Part shown: positions 1-8,717 of the stretch, one piece after another | Position numbering within the stretch: position 1 is the first letter of the stretch | Layout: every line of letters begins with the position of its first letter | Source of the DNA: Halocafeteria seosinensis | Taxonomy: Eukaryota; Sar; Bigyra; Bicosoecida | DNA length: 13,369 bases | Assembly (NCBI GenBank): GCA_001687465.1 | Contig: LVLI01000957.1 | Location: 1 to 13,369 of the forward strand | Reading direction: 5' to 3' | Notes under the pieces: model-generated | What the model was told of the DNA's origin: nothing | Seen by the model: only the letters and a program-made list of their open reading frames with translations | Database searches by the model: none | Position numbers and translations under genes: made by a program

Positions 1-211
1 AAAAAAAACAAACCCGGATACCACTGGTACTGTGCGTGGATACGCCCTGTGAGGCTTAGGAGGCTTCGTGGTCATTTAACATAATGCGTAGGGAGTGTAT
101 TCGCTCAACTTGCGCTTCCTACAGAAGCAAAACGACAAGGTCTAGCTGCATACACACCGGTCGTTAGCAGTGACGCTATGGTATGGAGGGAACGCTACAG
201 CAGTAAACACT

Positions 212-1740
212 TCATATTCCTGCCTGATCCATCAACCCAAGCAACTCGTCCTCATCATCTTCATCTTCTTTCGTATCGGCATCTTTACGCTCTGTATCCC
301 AATCATCGAGGTTCAGATCCCGACCCAAGTGCTGTAGCCTACTCCTATCTTCAGCGTCCACAGTGATTACAAGGGTTCCTTCGCTCCCATCATCTTGGTT
401 GATTCCTTTTCCTGGTGAAGCTGCTTCACCCCGGTAGCCAAAGCCAAAAGAGGACTCGGCACCAAACAAGTCCAACTTGAAGGAGTCATCATCTTCTTTG
501 CTTTCAGGGGTGTTGCTTCCAATAAGCGATGCCAACATGTTTAAGCCAGCTCGACCACCAGTCGAAGTTGGCAGTGCTTTCTGTTCGGGAGTTGCTTGTT
601 CCGTGGTTTCAGCTTCTTTCTTTTCTGTATCTGTTGTGGGAGATTTCTGTTCATCACCGCGGCGATCTCCATTGTCAGCATTCTCAACCCCGGCAAAGTT
701 TCCGTCAACTGACGATCTATTGTTCGGTCCTGCTAAGGGCTTTCGCTTGACTTTTGTGCGGTGCTGTTTATCTTTAGAGTAGACATTCATGCCTAGACTG
801 CCAAGGCCCATTCTCCTCCTCGAGCTGGAGTATGGGGCTATCGGAGGTTGCGCGTTGTCGTACTTTAAAGTTGGTATTTTTTCTGTACGACTCAGAGTGC
901 CTTCTTTCGCATAATAAAATACTTTCCCCGGAGGAGTACCATGATGCGTCACTGGACCTTCCCGAGCTTGACCCAAGTAAAAAGTTCCATCATAGTTTTG
1001 CAGTCCATCTTGCAGGAAGAGCGAGACCTTGACGCGTTTGTCTTGGAAGAACCCGGCAAGAGTATGCTTAAGTCTCCATAATTCTCCAGTTGGAAGATTG
1101 CTGTATGTCTGTACGAAGCATAACCCTCCTTTGTTTCCAAAACAGTTGGCCATAGGCTAAGAAGTTGTAAGTATCCACACTTACTTTGAGGACCGATTCC
1201 GATGCTTCATCGATCAATTTCGTGATATGCGGTTTATCCACGATTTCCTTGACAGATTCCATGTGATTCACGCTGATATTCACGAGTTCCGAAGGATGTG
1301 TGGCGGTGATCATTTGATACTTGAATCCCATGGTCATCAAGTCGAACAGCTGCCGAGGAGGAATCCAAAACCCCACTTGAATTCATTCATTGCATACGCG
1401 GTGGGAGGCTTACCTTATCCATGCTCGTCTTATTGAGGCGCATGATCGACGAGTGCGCCAGGCGGTCAAACACTTGACGTGTAGGGCGCATGGAATATAC
1501 GGGCTGAGGGACGAAGAGCTCCTTGATGAAGGCCGGGTCGTACATTGCCTTCGCTACGTCCCCCAGCACTTTGCGTGCCTTCTCCACGGCAATATCCTGG
1601 GCGTGCAGACGCTGTTCGAGGATGTAAATCATCTCTCCGCCCATATTAATGATCAGCAAAGGCATACACAAGAGGGATCCCTCCCCAGCCGAGCGCTGGG
1701 CTGAGGACCAACCGTCGCTCTGAGAAGTTCCCACCGACAT
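212..1740 (-). CDS. OSCP1: OSCP1 (organic solute carrier partner 1) homolog, 3 exons
   Basis: Exons are 1740-1414, 1349-1185 and 1108-212 (TGA stop). The introns, 1350-1413 (64 bp) and 1109-1184 (76 bp), both have GTAAG donors and CAG acceptors and sit at phase 0. The 462-residue product matches my recollection of OSCP1: the LLIINMGGEMIYIL stretch, the KARKVLGDV helix, FDRLAHSSIMRLN, then SMDK joined across intron 1 to LFDLMTMGFKYQ, and after intron 2 a GFFQDKRVKVSLFLQDGLQN block. The last 200 or so residues are an acidic, low-complexity tail ending in ELLGLMDQAGI. Vertebrate OSCP1 is somewhat shorter (about 380-390 residues); the family modulates organic solute transport in mammals and is linked to cilia or flagella in several lineages. 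I chose the ATG at 1740 because it has A at -3, as do the other four gene starts here. The ATG at 1665 (MPLLIIN) fits the family's usual short N-terminus but has T at -3. Family call is firm; exact start is not. Confidence 0.9.
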
Positions 1741-2359
1741 ATTTTGACCCCACCCCTTACTTTCACAGACACCCCTCAACAAAGAAGAGTCAACAATCCC
1801 GAGGAATCGAACACTACAGAGGACTGGTCCTCGTCGCTGTGAAGTGCTGGACTCTAAAGTTTCCGCATTCGAAACTTCCTCGAATGCACCTACAATGCTG
1901 GAACTCAAATACTGCTTCCATCTGACGAGGGAAAAGAAATGCCAGTTTGCCCGAGCAAACGTCCACTGTTTGAATTCTCGCGGATTCACAGTGATATCTA
2001 TCGCATTGGCAGGGAGGGGCTTCACTAGAGGGACAATGGATCGTTTAAACTTCGAAGACAAAAATCAGTCACTATAGTCCATTGGAACCAGTAGCACACC
2101 CAGATTCCTAAGTGGCGACGTTTACAGCACGATACTACAAAGCTACGCTACGATGGTTATCCCTCCGCGCTGTTTTTTTGTGTGCACACGATAAAAATCT
2201 TGCACGAATTCTTCAATGCCTGTGCGATGTATTTATTTTGTCTCTCAACCTTAAAGTAACGAGACTCACGTGTGTAAAGAGTACAGTCAGGGACACTGAA
2301 ACTGGTACTCTGAATTCATGCACAGGTGGCTTTAATTAACATATTTCATAGCGAAATCA
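1741..2359. other. Intergenic: 5' flank of OSCP1 and 3' flank of the NEK kinase
   Basis: No convincing gene is seen. On the minus strand the OSCP1 frame stays open upstream to about 2061, but it has no ATG before 1740 and no family resemblance, so I read it as 5' leader or promoter. On the plus strand a frame at 1844-2077 is probably its shadow. A TTTAAT at 2331-2336 reads ATTAAA on the minus strand, about 24 bases past the kinase stop, and could be a weak polyadenylation signal. Confidence 0.4.
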
Positions 2360-4225
2360 TTACATCCCTGTGGAGGGGATCTGCATAGAAGGAAGATTCC
2401 CTTGCTGGGCCCATGCTGACTGTTCCGGAACTTTGTTGTTCTGGAAATGAGATGCAAGCTGATTCTCCTTATCGTGAGTCATGTTGGTGTCTGCGGGAGA
2501 CTGGTTCCCGTCAAATCCCTCAGCATGCTGAGGAGGAGGCGGCGCTGTCGCTTCAGAAAACCCATTGGGATACGCCGTGCGTTCCGACTCGGAATTAAAC
2601 CGCTTTAGGGCTCCAGAATATCTGTCTGGTACAACATGATTTTGATTCTGGACACCTCCTCCGTGGAGACGCTGTTGCAACTGCGATTCTCTTTCTCGTA
2701 CTGCTTCTTCCCTTTCTTGTAGTTGCTTTTCTTTCTCAGCAACTGCTTGTTCTCGCTTCCGGACTTCCTCCTCCCGCTGCTTTAGTTCTTTGTACCTCAT
2801 CGCGTACGAGTGTGAGACCTGATGCTCGCGGACAAGCAATGAAGCCTCTCTTCCCCACTTTTTAAGGTGAGGTAACCTTTCGAGCTCTTCGACAGCCGGC
2901 CTTTTCTCCTGCTCTCTTTGGAGCATCCATCTGATGGCCCGGTGGAGATCATCGGAGTATCTTGTTGGGATCCTGTTGAATTTTCCAGAATTGATTTTCA
3001 CCGCTAGAGAAAGATGATTCTGAGCTTCAAATGGGGGAGCCAATGCGCACATCTCATAAAGGAGGCAACCTAGTGCCCAAATGTCGCTCTTTTCGTTGTA
3101 GCGCATTTCATTAATCATTTCCTGTAGAGCAAATTAAAGCTTGTCAGTACCATATTGTTGTACTCGTCCCAAATCTAATTCACGTACTGGTGACATGTAA
3201 AACGGCGTTCCAACATTAGTATAGGCATACTTGGACTGAGATGCTAATTCTTTTGCTAGGCCAAAATCTCCGATTTTGACATTCTGTTGGGTATCCAGAA
3301 ATATGTTCCCTGGTTTCAGGTCTCGATGTAAGATTGGCCGATATTTTCCGTTCTCCCTTCGTCGGTGGCATTCCTTCAGAGCGTACACAATTTGTGTGAA
3401 CACTTTCCACACGAAATCTTCCTCGAGCAAAGTACTGTACTTGAGAAATGGGGCGAAAGGACACGTTGTTGAGAATCAATCACTGTAAGCTTGAACAGTG
3501 AATCAAATCTTACCCATCGCGTTTACACTTCTTGATGATCCTTCCCAAGTCACCTCCTTCACAGTACTCCATGACAATGTAAAGTTGAGTAGCTGCCTTA
3601 TCGATGATCCGATCGTAGTATCTCACCACAAAAGGATGTCTCAATTCCCGAAGGATATTAACCTGGGTTCCATTCATCGCTTGAACTTGACTTCCAAAAT
3701 CCAAATGGGGCTTAACACTTTCGCTTACCTCTGAGACCACAAGTTGCTTTTCTTTCTCTGACATATGTCCATAGTTCAATTCCTTCCAAACAAGTGTCTG
3801 TGATTACAAATGCACGTATCGATTAAATTCTTTCCAATGAAGGTATCTTGACAACGCGCGCCCAAGGCGCCGCGCCCGTTTACTTTCTGAAGCTATCACA
3901 CTTCCAATGCCCACAACGATCTTTTCAACACCCCTATTCATGCTTTATTCACTGGTATAAGAGTACTATGAATGTCCCACCTAGGCCGCAGGTCAAATAT
4001 ACGGCCCATGAAAGGGACCCAATGGTAAACGGCTGTAGGGGTTTACGCGCGCGGACTTACTCGATTGTCTTGTTTTCGTCTAATTTTCACCACTGTACCG
4101 AATGACCCTTTTCCAATGGTGCCAATCCGTTCATACTGCTCCAGTGCAGACGATCTCGAGACGACGGGACCGTCAGGACCCTGTCGTTGTTCATTTTTGC
4201 CTAGCTGCTGTTGCTGTTGCGCCAT
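2360..4225 (-). CDS. NEK2-like (NIMA-related) serine/threonine protein kinase, 5 exons
   Basis: Exons are 4225-4061, 3797-3729, 3662-3514, 3434-3188 and 3121-2360 (TAA). Introns of 263, 66, 79 and 66 bp all obey GT..CAG, and the frame is kept at every join; only the third splits a codon. The 463-residue product has a full kinase domain close to NEK2: glycine loop GKGSFG at 38-43, ATP-binding lysine K60 in LVWKEL, its helix-C partner E78, catalytic HRDLKPGN at 164-171, DFG at 184-186, GTPFYMSPE at 203-211 and NEKSDIW at 219-225. A charged coiled coil (about 312-362) follows, as in NEK2, which dimerises through its coiled coil. The tail holds a KEN motif at 428-430. NEK2 acts at centrosomes and basal bodies in the cell cycle. 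Human NEK2A is 445 residues, so this is full length. The ATG at 4225 has A at -3 and is followed by five glutamines. The NEK family is certain; the NEK2 subtype is very likely. Confidence 0.95.
3798..4060 (-). other. Unusually long first coding intron of the NEK kinase
   Basis: At 263 bp this intron is over three times longer than the other eight in the window (64-79 bp). The donor is GTAAGT after R55 and the acceptor is ATCACAG before T56. Inside, at about 3854-3877, is a GC-rich patch with GGCGCC and repeated GCGCG steps, unlike the flanking DNA. No ORF or RNA gene is evident within it. Confidence 0.8.
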
Positions 4226-4250
4226 ACTTCCGGATCGTGCACTTCGCAAG

Positions 4251-4380
4251 CTACCTACCTACGATGATGATCAATTCGAGTGGGGGATACAACGAAGTGT
4301 TAATATTCACATGCAGACAGACATACATACCTATCTACCAGACACACAAACCTTGATGAAACAGTGGGAATTTGACTTAC
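4251..4380 (-). other. Candidate 5'-UTR intron of the NEK kinase
   Basis: On the minus strand a consensus GTAAGT donor occupies 4380-4375, a TTAAC branch-like motif lies in the interval, and three tandem GTAG repeats (acceptors ending at 4259, 4255 or 4251) sit 26-34 bases upstream of the kinase ATG. This would give an intron of 122-130 bp in the leader. It is inferred from motifs only; the acceptors are TAG, whereas every coding intron here ends in CAG. Confidence 0.3.
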
Positions 4381-4507
4381 CATCGTATGGACGTGGAAAC
4401 GCGACGTCGCGCCAAAAAGGGGATCCCGTCCGTCGACTTTTGAGTCAAAGTTTTGACTGGCCACGAAAAGTGAATCAAAAGATTGACATGTATGCGCCAG
4501 AAGTGTT

Positions 4508-4521
4508 CCCGGGGCCCCGGG
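4508..4521. repeat. 14-bp perfect GC palindrome CCCGGGGCCCCGGG
   Basis: The 14 bases equal their own reverse complement and run on into three more Gs, all within a moderately AT-rich promoter region. It could be a binding site for a dimeric factor or a chance GC cluster. Confidence 0.7.
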
Positions 4522-4751
4522 GGGTCAGGGGTCTTTGCACGCTCCACCGTAGATATTGAATGGATGAAAAGATTGAGTGAAGGGTATTTTCTGATTCTGC
4601 ATTGTGTGAAGAATCTGTTGGTGGTCGTTTCATGCGCGTAGAGGGAAGGAAACGAGAAGAAATTGACACTTTCATGTGAAAAACGCGCCCTGAAAGACCA
4701 CATTTAAATTTACATATCAGAGCATATTCTGCGCTTAAAGAAAACGAGATA

Positions 4752-7700
4752 ATGTCCTCGTCAGATTCTCCATCGAATTTAGCACAGGGTGATCCTCGTG
4801 CAAGTGGAAAAGGTGCTCAGGAAAATGCAAAACCGGGCCATTCTTCTACGACGAACCACAAACTGCGTTTTTCGGGACTGAATAAAGGGCTTAATCAGCA
4901 TCGTAATGAGGAGAAGGGCACCAGTAAGCCATACAAGAAGCAGAAGAAGCCTTCCCCGACGTCTCATCAACAAAAGTCCAAAGTCACGCAAACTCGCCGG
5001 GATACCTTAAGAGCGCTTGCTAAACAGCCTCCGCGGCTGAAAGAAGGCACCAAAGCGACAGCCTATACAACAAGTAGTCAAGCATCTTTGTCGACGAATA
5101 CGAGCCCTGCTGAAGAACAGCAGCAACAGACGCCGACGATCCCTCAGGTGCAATCGGCCAGTGCAACTAATTCGAACGCACAAGCACTGGATGTCCCACT
5201 ACAGCGAGGCCCTCCCCAAACGAAGTCACCGCCTACAGACAGTACAAATGCCCATAATGGTAGTGACTTTGCTATTCATAGCACCGTATCACCAGCTTCC
5301 AGTGGTGCGAGTGAACTGGATAGAGTGGCCAAACATCAGAGTGCCCACCATCCCAGCACAGCAGCAACAACAATTTTCCAATCTGCGAGAAGTGGGCTTA
5401 GCTGCAGAACCAACGGTACCACTACACAGGTACCAGGTTCTCCCACTAGACGACCGCAGACTAAAACGAGAAAGATGGAAGAAGATGTCACTTTTGCTAG
5501 CGCGGGAAGCACTACGATAACTGGGACTGAAGACAGACAATCGGAAGTATTTCCCCAAGCTACATGTGGGGAACTTGGTGGATCTATCTCCGAAACTACT
5601 GATGCACACTCCGTCCGCCAAAAGGACAACAATCAGACCAAACGGAAAAAGAAAGCGAATTCCGGACAGACGTCAAAAGTAGATACTCCTAGTGTATTTT
5701 CCCAATCTAGTGCATCAAGTTCCACACGACCGACATACGCGTCGATAGTGTCTTCCCAAGCCACAGCGACCAGGGCGGCGCAATCCGCAGATCTGTCACT
5801 CCCCAGCTCAAGCAGTGCCAATCCTAAGGCCCGGAAGAAACGTGATAGAAAAGAAACAGGAACGAACGCTAGCGCCGTTTCCCAAGAAACACCGAACAGA
5901 CTACAGCTTCAAACTGATACGAATATATCGCCAAAGAAAAGCCGGAAGACATCACAAACGGAAACTCCGGAAACAAGCTCAGTGTCCCAGTTATCGGCTG
6001 TTGATGCTGAGACAGAGTCTTCCGAACAGGCCGTGACTGCCAGCTCTGGTTCAGCTACCATTGTCGCCGTCTCGGGAAGTTCATACTCTTCGCAGCCTGA
6101 ACAATCGAGCCAGCATGAGGACATTTCTCTAAAGTCTTATATGCAGTCAATGTCCATTGAGCTCAGCAAAGAGGCCGCTGAAGGCTTGAGGAAAAAGGCT
6201 GAGGAGTTGTGGTCGTCGCACACCGTTTGTGGCCAGCTATTCGCATGGGCTATATTTGCTTTGCTGAAGGAAGCGCCCCTTTTTGAGAAAAACAAGAAGA
6301 AAAAGTCGAAGCGTACAATTAAGAAAGTTTATGATGTTCATTGTGCTATAGACATATTGGATACGATCAAGGAAACTGAGCGAAAACTATATGGCACACA
6401 AGGAGTTTCAACCGAAAACATTCAAGAAAGTTCCGAGCCGAAGAAGAAAAGAGTGAGGTTTTGCACCTACGACTTCACGACTGTGGATTCCTGCCCTAGT
6501 GATGTTGGTTCTGAATATTGGATGAAAGCTATCGTCCAACACGAGCAGGAGAAGCCTTCGAAAGATATGGATGAATATGCTCTGTTGCCATGTCTTGCCA
6601 AGCCTACAAAACAAGAAAAAGATGATACGCCAGAGATTTCCATCGACGTAGATACCGATATCCCCGTTCGTACTCCGATGGAGGTTTTGCTAGAATACTT
6701 GAGGAAGATCGGCCAGCAGGCCATCCATTTAGCAGACGTAGAGGGAGAGAGTGGAAGGTTTTTCTTATGTTTCTACCGCGCTCTTAAGCAAATTGCCGGT
6801 CTTAATAGGAACAAGGGATACGATGTAAATATGGAAGCTGATGAAAGAAATGTGTGCACGGACACCATTTTACGTAAGGCTGCAGAGCAATATCTTTACG
6901 AATTCGGGGGTCTTAAGCGATTTCTGAACGGCGAAGGCACGAAGGAGATTTGCAAAATTGTCCCATTCAAATTCCAAATTTCCGCGTGCATTTCTTCCGT
7001 TATGCGTTTTCATATGAGGAGAGTTTTCAATCCGCATGCCGAGTTTATCGTTGACGACGATGATGATGATGAAAACACCCAAAATGACGATACAAGTTCC
7101 GAAACGGGATGGACATTCTCCTTCACATCTTCAGCACGTGGTATAGGCCGAGGCGGTGGAGCAGACGTGGAAGGGTTTATCTCCATTGACGAGGAATGTA
7201 TGACATTGAAGTATAATATAGACGACCTTGCTGCGGTGGTGAACCGCGCGATGTGGACCGTCTGTGAATATTCTGGTACCGCCAGTTCCGTTTTGGAGGC
7301 GGGGAGTAGTAGGAATGCTTTTGAAATGCCAGCTGAAGAACTCCACAAGGCTGTTGGAGCAGCTCCCGTTTCCAGCATTTTCGAATTGCTAGAGTATGCA
7401 CAAAGTGCTATGTTCGTTAAACAACTGTTCGCTCATCCTGCAGTTAAAACAGCAGCCAATACAGAAAGATCGTCATGGGAGCGGTTGCGCACCCTTTCGA
7501 AGTACATTGAAGAGCTAGGCAGTGAGTCGGAGAACTACCTCCTTCCTTTCAAAGACCTAAACCACTTCGTGAAAGGCCTTCCGGAGGAGGACACCCTGGC
7601 TTCTCTTGTACAATCTGCCGAGAAAGTTCGCAAAAAGCACTTGAAGTCTTTGAACCAATTGAAGAAGAAGTTGAGACGACGCAGCCGGCGAGATAGTCGA

Positions 7701-8144
7701 GGAAAACTCGGCGAAGATGGCAAAAGCAGCTCAGGTGAAGAGAATAACGATAACAAAGAGTTGACAGCACATCAACGCGCGCTTCTTGAAAACGAAGATT
7801 TGCTTTCATTGGAATCGCTATTTCAATATCCCTCTCTGGTATACGTTTCTCCCTCCCTTTCGACAGGCGAGGAGGTCGAAACACAACAGGTTTTCGATTC
7901 TCCTGCTTTGGACCCTGATGAAAAATTGGAGCCTCAGACAACGGATTTAGAGTCACACGACACAGTTCAAGTCGACAACAGCTCGGTCGCTGAATTAACG
8001 TCGGAAGCTTTTGGGTTCTCTGAGCAGGCACATGAGAATCTATCTGAACCTGAGAGTGAAAGTATGGAATCGCCTAGTTTCACCGGCGCGCTTCCGTTGG
8101 ACGACACACCCGTTAAGTCTCAGAATCCTTACTGGAATCTGTAA
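4752..8144 (+). CDS. Large lysine/serine-rich protein of unknown function, 1,130 residues, single exon
   Basis: One uninterrupted 3,393-bp frame starts at an ATG with A at -3 and ends in TAA. I do not recognise the family. Residues 1 to about 455 are low-complexity, rich in S, T, Q, P and K, with several basic clusters that resemble nuclear localisation signals (KKQKK 62-66, KRKKK 297-301, KARKKRDRK 359-367). From about 457 the sequence looks folded and helical, with hydrophobic helices broken by a basic run (KKKKSKR 515-521), KKKRVRF at 564-570, and six aspartates at 768-773. A second basic patch near 960-980 (KKKLRRRSRR) is followed by an acidic, serine-rich tail. No signal peptide or membrane segment is visible. 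RVRF fits the consensus of a protein phosphatase 1 docking site. A nuclear, nucleic-acid-associated or scaffold role is a guess. It is the only gene here without an intron. The reading frame itself is secure. Confidence 0.88.
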   Translation: MSSSDSPSNLAQGDPRASGKGAQENAKPGHSSTTNHKLRFSGLNKGLNQHRNEEKGTSKPYKKQKKPSPTSHQQKSKVTQTRRDTLRALAKQPPRLKEGTKATAYTTSSQASLSTNTSPAEEQQQQTPTIPQVQSASATNSNAQALDVPLQRGPPQTKSPPTDSTNAHNGSDFAIHSTVSPASSGASELDRVAKHQSAHHPSTAATTIFQSARSGLSCRTNGTTTQVPGSPTRRPQTKTRKMEEDVTFASAGSTTITGTEDRQSEVFPQATCGELGGSISETTDAHSVRQKDNNQTKRKKKANSGQTSKVDTPSVFSQSSASSSTRPTYASIVSSQATATRAAQSADLSLPSSSSANPKARKKRDRKETGTNASAVSQETPNRLQLQTDTNISPKKSRKTSQTETPETSSVSQLSAVDAETESSEQAVTASSGSATIVAVSGSSYSSQPEQSSQHEDISLKSYMQSMSIELSKEAAEGLRKKAEELWSSHTVCGQLFAWAIFALLKEAPLFEKNKKKKSKRTIKKVYDVHCAIDILDTIKETERKLYGTQGVSTENIQESSEPKKKRVRFCTYDFTTVDSCPSDVGSEYWMKAIVQHEQEKPSKDMDEYALLPCLAKPTKQEKDDTPEISIDVDTDIPVRTPMEVLLEYLRKIGQQAIHLADVEGESGRFFLCFYRALKQIAGLNRNKGYDVNMEADERNVCTDTILRKAAEQYLYEFGGLKRFLNGEGTKEICKIVPFKFQISACISSVMRFHMRRVFNPHAEFIVDDDDDDENTQNDDTSSETGWTFSFTSSARGIGRGGGADVEGFISIDEECMTLKYNIDDLAAVVNRAMWTVCEYSGTASSVLEAGSSRNAFEMPAEELHKAVGAAPVSSIFELLEYAQSAMFVKQLFAHPAVKTAANTERSSWERLRTLSKYIEELGSESENYLLPFKDLNHFVKGLPEEDTLASLVQSAEKVRKKHLKSLNQLKKKLRRRSRRDSRGKLGEDGKSSSGEENNDNKELTAHQRALLENEDLLSLESLFQYPSLVYVSPSLSTGEEVETQQVFDSPALDPDEKLEPQTTDLESHDTVQVDNSSVAELTSEAFGFSEQAHENLSEPESESMESPSFTGALPLDDTPVKSQNPYWNL

Positions 8145-8717
8145 GCGTGGAATAACGCGAGACTTGAAGAAAACAGGACATGCATTGTTTGAATTGGGCT
8201 TTGCGCTTTTCGAATTCTCACTTCCCAGTATTACGACGTAGAGTTTGAGCAGGACGCTCTTGTTTGAGAAATTGTCATGGAACCAGAATCGAAGACTAAA
8301 AAGCCGCTATGGCACACCATGATGGAAACTGAGATAATTCGGACCTGCCTGTTTCTTGCTTCCTCTACAACGATGGACGCCAGAACGGTACTGACAGGAG
8401 TAGCTATATCCAGCAATGGGACCTCCTTTATGGATATAGGGATCTTGCGGATGGGTTAACCTAATAGCTCATGAGACTGATCCGCCGGCCCTCTGATTCT
8501 CTTGGAGAACATCTCATCCAGGCGGGGATTTGGATCATCGAGGGATTTCACCGACTTGTCTGGTTCTGGATCTTTCGAAAATACGCGGCCAAATTGCCGG
8601 TATCTTGCTACGACCTCCCGCGAATAGATAGAACTTTAGGAAGAGCGGCGTCCTTAGTTTCGGTCGGAAGTAACGGTTCTTATTGATACCTGTCGTTTGG
8701 TATTTATGCTCGCCCTT
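8145..8717. other. Intergenic between convergent genes, with an unresolved minus-strand reading frame
   Basis: This 573-bp gap separates two convergent 3' ends. On the minus strand a frame is open from 8635 to a TAA at 8456-8458 (59 codons, charged, containing RYRQFGRVFSKDPEPDKS), then stays open in the same frame to 8231. It has no ATG near its start. It could be a 3' exon of the coiled-coil gene, a relic, or chance. A plus-strand ATG frame at 8277-8459 shows no family features. I call no gene here. Confidence 0.35.

Larger units (their letters stand above)
4226..4751. promoter_or_regulatory. Shared divergent promoter region between NEK kinase and the 1,130-residue gene
   Basis: These 526 bp separate two divergently transcribed starts. 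They contain a GTCAAA-GT-TTTGAC inverted repeat at 4444-4457, two copies of AAAAGATTGA (4477-4486 and 4567-4576), a GC palindrome at 4508-4521, and an A/T-rich TTTAAATTTAC stretch at 4703-4713, about 40-50 bases before the plus-strand ATG. A minus-strand frame at 4377-4703 begins with ATG but does not resemble a protein family and is not called. Which motifs act is unknown. Confidence 0.4.

Noticed and set aside
1390-1704. Plus-strand frame opposite OSCP1 exon 1
   Set aside because: Shadow of a clearly conserved exon on the other strand.
4377-4703. Minus-strand 108-codon ATG frame that could splice in frame onto the NEK kinase as an N-terminal extension
   Set aside because: Composition is not protein-like, and NEK2 kinases start close to the kinase domain; a leader intron is the simpler reading.
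8277-8459. Plus-strand 60-codon ATG frame between the convergent genes
   Set aside because: Short, no family resemblance, and it lies opposite an equally open minus-strand frame; nothing supports translation.
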